Below, in pieces: positions 8,089 to 14,452 of a DNA stretch of 25,596 nucleotides (position 1 is the stretch's first letter; each line of letters opens with the position of its first letter). The notes under the pieces were generated by a model that searched no databases, was not told the origin of the DNA, and worked only from the letters and a program-made list of their open reading frames with translations. The translations under genes and the position numbers were made by a program. The stretch is from VGCC01 sp044375955 (GTDB lineage: Bacteria; Actinomycetota; Actinomycetes; S36-B12). Where the stretch lies: NCBI GenBank assembly GCA_044375955.1, contig JBILLS010000031.1:1-25596 (forward strand), read 5' to 3'.

Positions 8089-8819
8089 AGGTCCGACCAG
8101 CGCTCCATCGGCCCGTCCCACTCACGAGGGAGGGGGGCGTGATTCCCGGTGATCGCTCCGACGATTTCATCGAGCACGCGTTGGACGAACTTCTCTCCCA
8201 CCCACAGGTGCGGTGCGTCCTCGACGACGATGAGCCGGATGTTCGGGGCGACCGAGAAACGCTCCTGCGCCGGCTCGGGTGGCAGGTAGTCGTCACGCTC
8301 CGGAATCAGAGCGACCACGGGCACGTGGGCATCAGACCAACAGGCCAGTTCGACCGCGGTGGTGAACCGCAGCGGGGGCGAGAGCAGGATCACACCGGCG
8401 ATATCCAGCGTGCGCGCGTGGCGCAGGATCACATCGGTGCCGAAGGACCACCCCACCAGCCACGGGCGCGGGAGACCCTGCGCCGCGACCCACGCCACTG
8501 CGGCGGCGAGGTCACGGCCCTCTCCTTCCGATGAATCGAAGGTGCCGTCACTGGTGCCGCGCGCGCTGCTCGTGCCGCGGGTGTTGAACCGCACCACGGC
8601 GATGTCGGCTAGGGCGGGAAGTCGCCACGCCATCTTGCGCAGCACGTGCGAGTCCATCATCCCGCCATGCGTGGGAAGCGGGTGGACGCAGACGATGCAC
8701 GCACGGGGCGGGGCATTGACGGGGAGGGCGAGTTCCCCGACGAGGGTGAGGCCATCGGTGGTCGTGAATTCGATATCGCGGCGCTGGGCCGGTAGCACCG
8801 AGTTGGCGGAGATATTCAT
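8085..8819 (-). CDS. Alpha/beta hydrolase, substrate unknown
   Basis: 244-aa cytoplasmic alpha/beta hydrolase. Visible catalytic elements are nucleophile elbow GWSFGTD (Ser125), an oxyanion-hole strand HPLPTHGGMMDSH (46-58), a likely acid in PERDDYLPP (Asp176 or Asp177), and the catalytic His in DAPHLW (His204). The FNTRGTSSARG segment and small size resemble the YfhR/dienelactone-hydrolase-like group that acts on small esters, but no substrate can be named. The frame is open to 9005, but the ATG at 8819 forms an ATGA overlap with the stop of the upstream zinc-binding-like gene, so translation is probably coupled; residues upstream of it lack hydrolase-like character. Its stop shares CTAG with the convergent epimerase gene. 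Confidence 0.83.
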   Translation of the reverse strand: MNISANSVLPAQRRDIEFTTTDGLTLVGELALPVNAPPRACIVCVHPLPTHGGMMDSHVLRKMAWRLPALADIAVVRFNTRGTSSARGTSDGTFDSSEGEGRDLAAAVAWVAAQGLPRPWLVGWSFGTDVILRHARTLDIAGVILLSPPLRFTTAVELACWSDAHVPVVALIPERDDYLPPEPAQERFSVAPNIRLIVVEDAPHLWVGEKFVQRVLDEIVGAITGNHAPLPREWDGPMERWSDL

Positions 8820-9088
8820 CGGGGCCGACGACGATCGCGCGCGGACCAGCACGGGGTATGCCAGTGACGGCGCTGCTCGGCACCCTGCGGATCCTCTGCG
8901 GACCACGCCACGATGTGAGGTGTGGCCGGACGGATCACCTGATCGCATCCAGGGCAGCGGTAGTCCTTCGTCGCCGACGAGCCCGTGAGCGGACGGACGT
9001 ACCACTCACCATCAGGGTGGGACTCGACCCGAGTGCTCGGAACGTATTCCCGCGGTTGCGCCTCCGTGCGCCGGTTCTTCCGTCCCAT
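8816..9088 (-). CDS. Small zinc-ribbon-like conserved protein
   Basis: 90-aa basic protein. Cys45-x2-Cys48 (RCPGC), His58, and the cluster HWHTPC (His75, His77, Cys80) look like a treble-clef or zinc-ribbon-like metal site. The text DGEWYVRPLTGSSATKDYRC followed by PHIVAW and RRHWHTPCW resembles a small family I recall from Streptomyces and other actinobacteria, often labelled 'ATP/GTP-binding protein' without evidence. The basic N-terminus (GRKNRR) and C-terminus (ARDRRRPR) suggest nucleic-acid or ribosome contact, but that is inference. It lies 18 bases after nucS and overlaps the hydrolase start by ATGA, so at least these two are co-translated. CAGACT at 9095-9100 may give it its own leaderless transcript. 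Function unknown. Confidence 0.8.
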   Translation of the reverse strand: MGRKNRRTEAQPREYVPSTRVESHPDGEWYVRPLTGSSATKDYRCPGCDQVIRPATPHIVAWSAEDPQGAEQRRHWHTPCWSARDRRRPR

Positions 9089-9094
9089 GGCGCC

Positions 9095-9100
9095 AGTCTG
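9095..9100 (-). promoter_or_regulatory. Possible -10 element of the zinc-ribbon-like gene
   Basis: CAGACT on the minus strand, 6 bases before the ATG at 9088, between nucS and this gene. It is the weakest of the start-proximal hexamers; read-through from nucS is an alternative. No Shine-Dalgarno sequence is seen. Confidence 0.3.
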
Positions 9101-9106
9101 CCAAAG

Positions 9107-9775
9107 TCAGAAGAGACGGGATCCGATGTCGGATGTGCCCTTGAGCTCCTCGTAGTCGAGGACCACGCAGCGAATACCCCGATCCTCAGCCAGCGTTCGT
9201 GCCTGGGGCTTGATCTCCTGGGCAGCGAAGACACCATCGACCGGGGCGAGGAGTGGATCGCGGTTGAGGAGTTCCAGATAACGCGTCAACTGCTCGACGC
9301 CGTCGATCTCTCCCCTGCGCTTGATCTCGACTGCGACGTGAAGTCCGCCCGGTGCACGACACAGCAGATCGACCGGACCGATCGCCGTGGGGTACTCGCG
9401 TCTCACCAGCGAATACCCGGCCCCCAGCACGTCGAGGTGCTCGGCGAGCAAGACCTGGAGGTGGGACTCGACCCCATCCTTCACCAGACCGGGATCGATC
9501 CCGAGTGCATGCTCGCTGTCGTGCGAGATCGCATGGATGCGGATGATCAGACTCTCCCCCGCCTTGTTCGTGACCTCCCAGGTCAGCGGATCAGACCCCG
9601 CCTCACGCAATGTGCAGGGCGGGCTCATCCAGTTGAGCGGCTTGTACGAACCGCCATCCGCGTGGATCAGCACCGACCCGTCGGCCTTGATGATGATCAC
9701 GCGCTCCGCCTCGGGAAGGTGCGCGGTGAGCCGCCCGACGTAGTCGACGGTGCACCGGGCGACCAGGATTCGCAC
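9107..9775 (-). CDS. nucS: Mismatch-specific endonuclease NucS/EndoMS
   Basis: 222-aa endonuclease that cuts both strands around mismatches; in many Actinobacteria and Archaea it supports mismatch repair in place of MutS-MutL. The N-terminal DNA-binding/dimerisation half carries RCTVDYVGRLTAHLPEA and YKPLNWMSPPC; the C-terminal RecB-like nuclease half has the PD-(D/E)xK set Asp136 (GPVDLL), Glu150 and Lys152 (VEIKRR). The extreme C-terminus SRLF fits the short hydrophobic motif thought to bind the beta sliding clamp. The GTG at 9775 (VRILVARCTVDY) matches the family N-terminus and has TACCGT 6 bases ahead, so the mRNA is probably leaderless. Divergent from the small membrane protein at 9828. 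Confidence 0.95.
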   Translation of the reverse strand: MRILVARCTVDYVGRLTAHLPEAERVIIIKADGSVLIHADGGSYKPLNWMSPPCTLREAGSDPLTWEVTNKAGESLIIRIHAISHDSEHALGIDPGLVKDGVESHLQVLLAEHLDVLGAGYSLVRREYPTAIGPVDLLCRAPGGLHVAVEIKRRGEIDGVEQLTRYLELLNRDPLLAPVDGVFAAQEIKPQARTLAEDRGIRCVVLDYEELKGTSDIGSRLF

Positions 9776-9781
9776 CGAGGC

Positions 9782-9787
9782 ACGGTA
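9782..9787 (-). promoter_or_regulatory. Candidate -10 element of leaderless nucS
   Basis: TACCGT on the minus strand with a 6-base spacer to the GTG at 9775. Shares the 52-base divergent gap with the element at 9816-9821. Confidence 0.52.
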
Positions 9788-9815
9788 CCCGGTGGCGCAA
9801 CAGCCCGGGGCGCGT

Positions 9816-9821
9816 CACGAT
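9816..9821 (+). promoter_or_regulatory. Candidate -10 element of the small membrane protein gene
   Basis: CACGAT, 6 bases before the GTG at 9828, with no Shine-Dalgarno sequence. It supports the GTG over a longer in-frame ATG at 9750 that would lie inside nucS. Confidence 0.38.
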
Positions 9822-9827
9822 AGGGCC

Positions 9828-10142
9828 GTGTCCGGATCCTTCTCGTTCCTCTTCGGCCCGCTGGTGGCCGCCGGCGGATTGGCGATCCTGATCTTCATCC
9901 TGCGCTGGGCATTCCGGCGCGGAGACTCCGTGGTCGCCGCGCCCGCACGCTCGGGCTCGGTGGAGGAATACGGCCTGCTCGTGAGCGTCGCCGCACCGGG
10001 TTCCTACGTCGAGGGAGAGATGACCCGCCGCCGACTCGAGGACGCAGGAATCCGGGCGAACCTGGCTCAGACCCTGGAGGGGCCGCGCATCATGGTGTGG
10101 CCGGCCGACGAGAGTCGTGCACGCCAGATACTCAGGGGCTGA
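9828..10142 (+). CDS. Small single-pass membrane protein with DUF2007-like tail, unknown function
   Basis: 104 aa from the GTG at 9828. An N-terminal hydrophobic segment (about residues 6-24, FLFGPLVAAGGLAILIFIL) is followed by basic WAFRR, giving a probable N-out, C-in anchor. The soluble part (about 45-104) reads YGLLVSVAAPGSYVEGEMTRRRLEDAGIRANLA...PRIMVWPADESRARQIL. That pattern, with a two-fold alpha-beta look and a terminal 'V.P.DE.RA..IL', resembles DUF2007-type 'putative signal transducing' domains, which I recognise only by general shape. The start is supported by CACGAT 6 bases upstream. Divergent from nucS; the 3' end overlaps murA by 11 bases tail-to-tail. No function can be named. 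Confidence 0.72.
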   Translation: MSGSFSFLFGPLVAAGGLAILIFILRWAFRRGDSVVAAPARSGSVEEYGLLVSVAAPGSYVEGEMTRRRLEDAGIRANLAQTLEGPRIMVWPADESRARQILRG

Positions 10143-11397
10143 CACCCTCCCGGGTTATCCGGGCGCCCACCCCGGTGAGGGCTGCGACGAGACCGGCGTA
10201 CCCCCGATCGATGTGATCCACCCCGTACACCTCCGTCACACCTTCGGCGACGAGGCCCGCCAACACCAAACCTGCTCCCGCACGGATATCGGTGGCTTCC
10301 ACCGGAGCACCCGAGAGGCGTGCACGACCTCGGACGAGTGCGTGGTGACCGTCGGTGCGGACGTCGGCGCCGAGGCGCGCCAACTCCTGCACGAAGCGGA
10401 ACCGGGCCTCGAAGAGGTTCTCGGTCACCAACGCCGCGCCGTCGGCGACCGAATTGAGGGCGATGAACTGCGGCTGCAGGTCCGTGGGGAATCCCGGGTA
10501 GGGAAGCGTCACCACATCCACCGCTCGCGGTCTGTCGTCCATGGTGACCGTGAAGTGATCTTCGCCCACGTCGATGGTCGCGCCCGCCATGGCCAACTTC
10601 TCGAGCGGCAGGGACAGATGGTCGGCGTGCGCACCGCGAATCTCGAGGGATCCCCCCGTCATCGCCGCGGCGACGGCATAGGTTCCCGCAACGATGCGAT
10701 CGGGAACGGTCGCATGGCGCACGGGAGAGAGTCCGCGAACACCGGTCACCGTCAAGGTGGCCGACCCGATCCCCTCGATCTCGGCCCCCATCGCCACGAG
10801 CATGGTGCAGATGTCGACGATCTCGGGCTCACGTGCGGCGTTGTCGATGACGGAACGTCCCTCCGCGAGGACCGCACTCATCACGAGGGTCTCCGTGGCT
10901 CCGACACTGGGGAAGTCCAACCAGATCTCCGCGCCTCGGAGGCGATCGGCGACGGCGATCAGGTAGCCATGCTCGTTGGACACCTGAGCTCCGAGTCGGC
11001 GAAGGCCGGCGATGTGAAGGTCGAGACCCCGGGATCCGATGTTGTCGCCTCCGGGGAGGGCGACGTCCGCGGCACCACAGCGGGCCAACAGCGGCCCGAG
11101 AACACAGATCGACGCCCGCATGCGACGCACCAGGTCGTAGTCGGCACGGTGATCGGGACTCTCCGGAACGTCGATCACCAGGGTCGCACCGGGCCGGTCG
11201 TGCGTGACCGCGCATCCGAGTCGACGAAGGAGCTCGGACATGATCCCCACGTCGTCGATATCGGGGACGTTGGTGACCGTGGTGGTTCCCGGAGCAAGCA
11301 GGGCGGCTGCCATCAGCTTCAGGACCGAGTTCTTGGCTCCGGAGACGTCGACGGCGCCAACGAGGCGCTCACCACCTTCGATGCGGAACCACTGCAC
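10132..11397 (-). CDS. murA: UDP-N-acetylglucosamine 1-carboxyvinyltransferase MurA (Asp variant)
   Basis: Transfers enolpyruvate from PEP to UDP-GlcNAc, the first committed step of peptidoglycan synthesis, in the cytoplasm. The 421-aa protein has GAKNSVLKL (Lys22, Asn23), RRMRASICVLGPLLAR and the loop LPGGDNIGSRGLDLHIAGL. In the loop the residue normally Cys (Cys115 in E. coli) is Asp118. Asp at this position is known in mycobacteria and gives intrinsic fosfomycin insensitivity. The frame is open to 11895, but the GTG at 11397 (VQWFRIEGGE) begins the conserved MurA N-terminus and has TACGAT 6 bases ahead. Divergent from pduO with only 48 bases between them. Confidence 0.96.
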   Translation of the reverse strand: MQWFRIEGGERLVGAVDVSGAKNSVLKLMAAALLAPGTTTVTNVPDIDDVGIMSELLRRLGCAVTHDRPGATLVIDVPESPDHRADYDLVRRMRASICVLGPLLARCGAADVALPGGDNIGSRGLDLHIAGLRRLGAQVSNEHGYLIAVADRLRGAEIWLDFPSVGATETLVMSAVLAEGRSVIDNAAREPEIVDICTMLVAMGAEIEGIGSATLTVTGVRGLSPVRHATVPDRIVAGTYAVAAAMTGGSLEIRGAHADHLSLPLEKLAMAGATIDVGEDHFTVTMDDRPRAVDVVTLPYPGFPTDLQPQFIALNSVADGAALVTENLFEARFRFVQELARLGADVRTDGHHALVRGRARLSGAPVEATDIRAGAGLVLAGLVAEGVTEVYGVDHIDRGYAGLVAALTGVGARITREGVSP

Positions 11398-11403
11398 TCG
11401 CGC

Positions 11404-11409
11404 ATCGTA
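11404..11409 (-). promoter_or_regulatory. Candidate -10 element of leaderless murA
   Basis: TACGAT on the minus strand, 6 bases before the GTG at 11397. The hexamer places the transcript start at the first base of the GTG, leaving no room for a ribosome-binding site. Confidence 0.57.
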
Positions 11410-11433
11410 CGAGCGCAGAGTCTCCCCCTGCCC

Positions 11434-11439
11434 TAGGGT
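11434..11439 (+). promoter_or_regulatory. Candidate -10 element of leaderless pduO
   Basis: TAGGGT, 6 bases before the ATG at 11446. With the murA element at 11404-11409 it packs two opposed promoters into a 48-base gap. There is no space for a cobalamin riboswitch. Confidence 0.52.
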
Positions 11440-11445
11440 CATCGC

Positions 11446-12021
11446 ATGGTGAATCTCACTCGGATCTATACCCGGACGGGCGACGACGGCACGACGTCGC
11501 TGGGTGACATGTCTCGGACGGGCAAGAACGATCCCCGGCTCAAGGCCTACGCCGATGTCGACGAGGCGAATTGCGCCATCGGAGTCGTACTCGCCCAGCC
11601 GGGCGTGGATCCGGAGGTGGCCACTTTGCTCCGGCGGGTCCAGAACGAGCTCTTCGACGTCGGCGCGGATCTCTGCACACCGGTCGTCGACAATCCCGAG
11701 CACGAGCCCCTGCGGGTGACACAGGAGTACATCTCTCGACTCGAAGGCGAATGTGATCAGTTCAACGAGTCGCTGAGCCCCCTGCGCTCCTTCATCCTGC
11801 CGGGGGGAACACCCGTTGCCGCCCATCTCCACGTGGCACGCACCGTCGTGCGCCGCGCAGAGCGCACCACCTGGGCCGCACTGGACATGTACCACGGCGG
11901 GATGAACAACCTGACAGCTACGTATCTGAATCGACTCAGCGATCTGCTCTTCATCCTGGCGCGGGTTGCCAATGTCGATGCCGGGGGCGATGTGCTCTGG
12001 GAGCCAGGGGCGACCCGCTAG
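11446..12021 (+). CDS. pduO: PduO-type ATP:cob(I)alamin adenosyltransferase
   Basis: 191-aa trimeric enzyme that attaches the 5'-deoxyadenosyl group of ATP to cob(I)alamin, forming coenzyme B12. Family signatures are N-terminal ATP-binding TRTGDDGTTSLG (residues 9-20), DEANCAIG, SFILPGGTPVAAHLHVARTVVRRAER and NRLSDLLFILAR near the C-terminus. No N-terminal targeting or fused domain. The ATG at 11446 has TAGGGT 6 bases ahead. Only 2 bases separate its stop from the ATG of the next membrane-protein gene, so the two are an operon. MeaB and the epimerase about 4 kb away belong to the same B12-dependent pathway. Position near atpC and murA agrees with actinobacterial gene order. Confidence 0.94.
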   Translation: MVNLTRIYTRTGDDGTTSLGDMSRTGKNDPRLKAYADVDEANCAIGVVLAQPGVDPEVATLLRRVQNELFDVGADLCTPVVDNPEHEPLRVTQEYISRLEGECDQFNESLSPLRSFILPGGTPVAAHLHVARTVVRRAERTTWAALDMYHGGMNNLTATYLNRLSDLLFILARVANVDAGGDVLWEPGATR

Positions 12022-12023
12022 TC

Positions 12024-12581
12024 ATGGCACCGTTCGTCATCGCCTTCGAGCTCGCTCACCCGAGCCAGCTCTTCACCGCCGACGACATAAGCCCCACCTC
12101 ACCGCTTTACACCGAGTACACCGCCCAGCCCGCGATGGACACTGTGCGCGACATGCTCCTGCGCAAGCAACCGCGAGGTGCAGCGGAAGTCGAGCTCGCC
12201 GTGACGCTACCGCCGGATCAGATTTACCCGGGCCTCGAAGAGGCCCTCACGGCCGGAATTCGCCGGTGGGTTCGAGTACAGAACATCATCGACCTCGACA
12301 GCACGGAGGCCGGGGGCGCCATCGGGCGTCGACTACTCCCCCTCGGCATCATCGCGTTCTTCCTGTTCCAGTTCGCGAGCATCCTGGTCCGCAATAACGC
12401 CGATCCCAGCGATGAGTACCTCATCGACGTCGTGGGTGAGGGATTGAGCATCACGAGCTGGGTGTTGCTCTGGTTCCCGGTTCAGCTGATGACCATGGAG
12501 GTCTGGCGCTCCTCAGTGAAGCGTAGACGCTTGCGCGTCCTCGATCGGATCACGCTGCGCCTGGTGCCAGCTGACGACTAG
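12024..12581 (+). CDS. Two-TM membrane protein of unknown function, downstream of pduO
   Basis: 185 aa. The N-terminal about 95 residues are soluble and acidic, including HPSQLFTADDISPTSPLYTEY and AEVELAVTLPPDQIYPGLEEAL, followed by an amphipathic basic stretch (AGIRRWVRVQN). Two hydrophobic segments follow: about 106-123 (LLPLGIIAFFLFQFASIL) and about 139-158, in VVGEGLSITSWVLLWFPVQLMTMEVW. The pattern 'GEGL.I..WV.LW.P.....' recurs, as far as I recall, in unrelated-context predicted membrane proteins of bacteria and archaea; no function is known to me. The C-terminus is basic (KRRRLRVLDRI). It starts 2 bases after pduO and ends in a CTAG overlap with convergent atpC. Many actinobacteria carry a DUF2550 protein next to atpC, and this is not that protein. 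Confidence 0.78.
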   Translation: MAPFVIAFELAHPSQLFTADDISPTSPLYTEYTAQPAMDTVRDMLLRKQPRGAAEVELAVTLPPDQIYPGLEEALTAGIRRWVRVQNIIDLDSTEAGGAIGRRLLPLGIIAFFLFQFASILVRNNADPSDEYLIDVVGEGLSITSWVLLWFPVQLMTMEVWRSSVKRRRLRVLDRITLRLVPADD

Positions 12582-12970
12582 CGCAGGCCCTTCGCAACTC
12601 CCGCGACCTGGATGCGGGTCTCCGCCCGCTTGAGAGCCGACATGTCCGTCTCCGCTCCGGCTGCCTGCGCACGGGTCAGTGCCGCCTGCGCACGATCGAC
12701 ATCGATGTCCTCGGCGAGTTCGGCCACCTCGGCGATCACGTTCACCGTGTTCGAGTCCACCGAGAAGAACCCACCGTGGACAGCGACGAGCACCTTGGTG
12801 CCGTCGGGCTGCTCGATACGGAGCGGGCTCTCCACCAGAAGGGCGAGCACGGGCTCATGCCCCGGCAGGATGCCGATCTCCCCCTCCGGCGTCTTGGCGA
12901 CGACGCTGCGCGCCGAGCCGCTCCACAAGGAGCGCTCGGCGGACACCACGGCAACGTCGAGTTCGGCCAT
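12578..12970 (-). CDS. atpC: ATP synthase epsilon subunit
   Basis: 130-aa central-stalk subunit that links gamma to the c-ring and regulates ATP hydrolysis. The N-terminal beta-sandwich (about 1-85) includes GEIGILPGHEPVLALL and VHGGFFSVDSNTVNVIAE; the C-terminal helical hairpin (about 88-130) is complete. The start is the ATG at 12970, 2 bases after the atpD stop; an in-frame extension to 13072 lies inside atpD and has no family similarity. Last gene of the atp operon. Its stop shares CTAG (12578-12581) with the convergent membrane-protein gene, so no intrinsic terminator separates them. Confidence 0.96.
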   Translation of the reverse strand: MAELDVAVVSAERSLWSGSARSVVAKTPEGEIGILPGHEPVLALLVESPLRIEQPDGTKVLVAVHGGFFSVDSNTVNVIAEVAELAEDIDVDRAQAALTRAQAAGAETDMSALKRAETRIQVAGVAKGLR

Positions 12971-12972
12971 GA

Positions 12973-14421
12973 CTACTTCTTCGCCAACTCGGCGGCGTTG
13001 CGCTCGACATCGTCGATGCCACCGCACATGAAGAAGGCCTGCTCGGGAAGGTGGTCGTAGGCACCATCGCAAAGCGCCTTGAACGACGCGATGGTCTCTT
13101 CGACCGGGACGAAGGAACCTGGCTGGCCCGTGAAGGCCTCGGCCACGAACATGTTCTGGGACAGGAATCGCTGGATGCGACGAGCGCGCCCGACGATGAT
13201 CTTGTCCTCTTCCGAGAGCTCGTCGATGCCCAGGATCGCGATGATGTCCTGCAAATCCTTGTAGCGCTGCAGAATCTCCTTCACGCGCGCCGCAACCCGG
13301 TAGTGCTCTTCGCCGATGTAGCGGGGGTCGAGGATGCGCGAGGTGGAGTCCAGCGGGTCCACGGCCGGGTAGATGCCGAGCTCGGAGATCGGCCGCGAGA
13401 GGACGGTCGTGGCATCTAGGTGCGCGAAGGTCGTCGCCGGTGCGGGGTCGGTGAGATCGTCGGCCGGGACGTAGATCGCCTGCAGCGACGTGATCGAGTG
13501 ACCGCGGGTCGACGTGATGCGCTCCTGCAACTGCCCCATCTCATCGGCGAGGGTCGGCTGGTACCCCACCGCGGACGGCATACGGCCGAGCAGGGTGGAA
13601 ACCTCGGACCCGGCCTGAGTGAACCGGAAGATGTTGTCGATGAAGAGGAGCACGTCCTGCTTCTGCACATCGCGGAAGTACTCCGCCATGGTCAGGGCAG
13701 CCAGAGCGACCCGCAGACGGGTGCCCGGCGGCTCGTCCATCTGACCGAAGACCAGGGCGGTCTTGGAGATGACGCCGGACTCGGTCATCTCCAGGAAGAG
13801 GTCGTTGCCCTCGCGGGTGCGCTCCCCCACCCCCGCGAACACCGACACGCCACCGAAGTTCTCGGCAACGCGGTAGATCATCTCCTGGATCAGAACCGTC
13901 TTGCCCACACCCGCGCCACCGAACAGACCGATCTTGCCGCCCTTGACGTAGGGCGTGAGCAGGTCGATGACCTTGATGCCGGTCGTGAAGACCTCGGTCT
14001 TCGACTCAAGCTGATCGAACGCCGGCGCCGAGCGGTGGATGCTCCAGCGCTCCTTGATGTCGAGGTCGGATTCCTTGACGTCGAGCGGCACGCCAAGGGT
14101 GTTCCACACATGCCCCTTGGTGACATCGCCCACCGGAACGGTGATGGAGTCACCGGTGTCGCGCACCTCGGCGCCGCGGACGAGGCCGTCGGTGGGCTGC
14201 ATCGAGATAGCGCGCACCATGTTGTCGCCGATGTGCTGGGCGACTTCGAGGGTCAGAGTGTGCTTACCGCCACCCTCCTCTCCCTGGTCGAAGGAGACAT
14301 CGACCTTCAGCGCGTTGTACAGCTCGGGCATCGCCTCGACGGGGAACTCCACGTCGACGACGGGCCCGGTCACGCGTGCCACGCGGCCGACGCCGGTACG
14401 GGTCTCGGTCGTTGCGGTCAT
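12973..14421 (-). CDS. atpD: ATP synthase beta subunit
   Basis: 482-aa catalytic F1 subunit. Walker A GGAGVGKT (residues 168-175), the catalytic Glu in GERTREGND, Walker B region DVLLFIDNIFRF, ALTMAEYFRD, and the C-terminal DELSEED loop that contacts the gamma/epsilon rotor are all intact. N-terminal beta-barrel GRVARVTGPVVDVEFP. The ATG at 14421 is preceded by a clear Shine-Dalgarno run (AGAAGGA) in the 31-base gap after atpG. Length and motifs are entirely typical. Confidence 0.98.
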   Translation of the reverse strand: MTATTETRTGVGRVARVTGPVVDVEFPVEAMPELYNALKVDVSFDQGEEGGGKHTLTLEVAQHIGDNMVRAISMQPTDGLVRGAEVRDTGDSITVPVGDVTKGHVWNTLGVPLDVKESDLDIKERWSIHRSAPAFDQLESKTEVFTTGIKVIDLLTPYVKGGKIGLFGGAGVGKTVLIQEMIYRVAENFGGVSVFAGVGERTREGNDLFLEMTESGVISKTALVFGQMDEPPGTRLRVALAALTMAEYFRDVQKQDVLLFIDNIFRFTQAGSEVSTLLGRMPSAVGYQPTLADEMGQLQERITSTRGHSITSLQAIYVPADDLTDPAPATTFAHLDATTVLSRPISELGIYPAVDPLDSTSRILDPRYIGEEHYRVAARVKEILQRYKDLQDIIAILGIDELSEEDKIIVGRARRIQRFLSQNMFVAEAFTGQPGSFVPVEETIASFKALCDGAYDHLPEQAFFMCGGIDDVERNAAELAKK

Positions 14422-14452
14422 GTTCTTCCTTCTCTCGTTGTTTTCACGTGCC

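Noticed and set aside
10117..11436. 439-codon plus-strand frame opposite murA
   Set aside because: Antisense shadow of murA; no recognisable domain, and murA is complete with its own promoter-like element.
11398..11445. Cobalamin riboswitch upstream of pduO
   Set aside because: Only 48 bases separate murA and pduO and both promoters occupy that space; no room for the aptamer.
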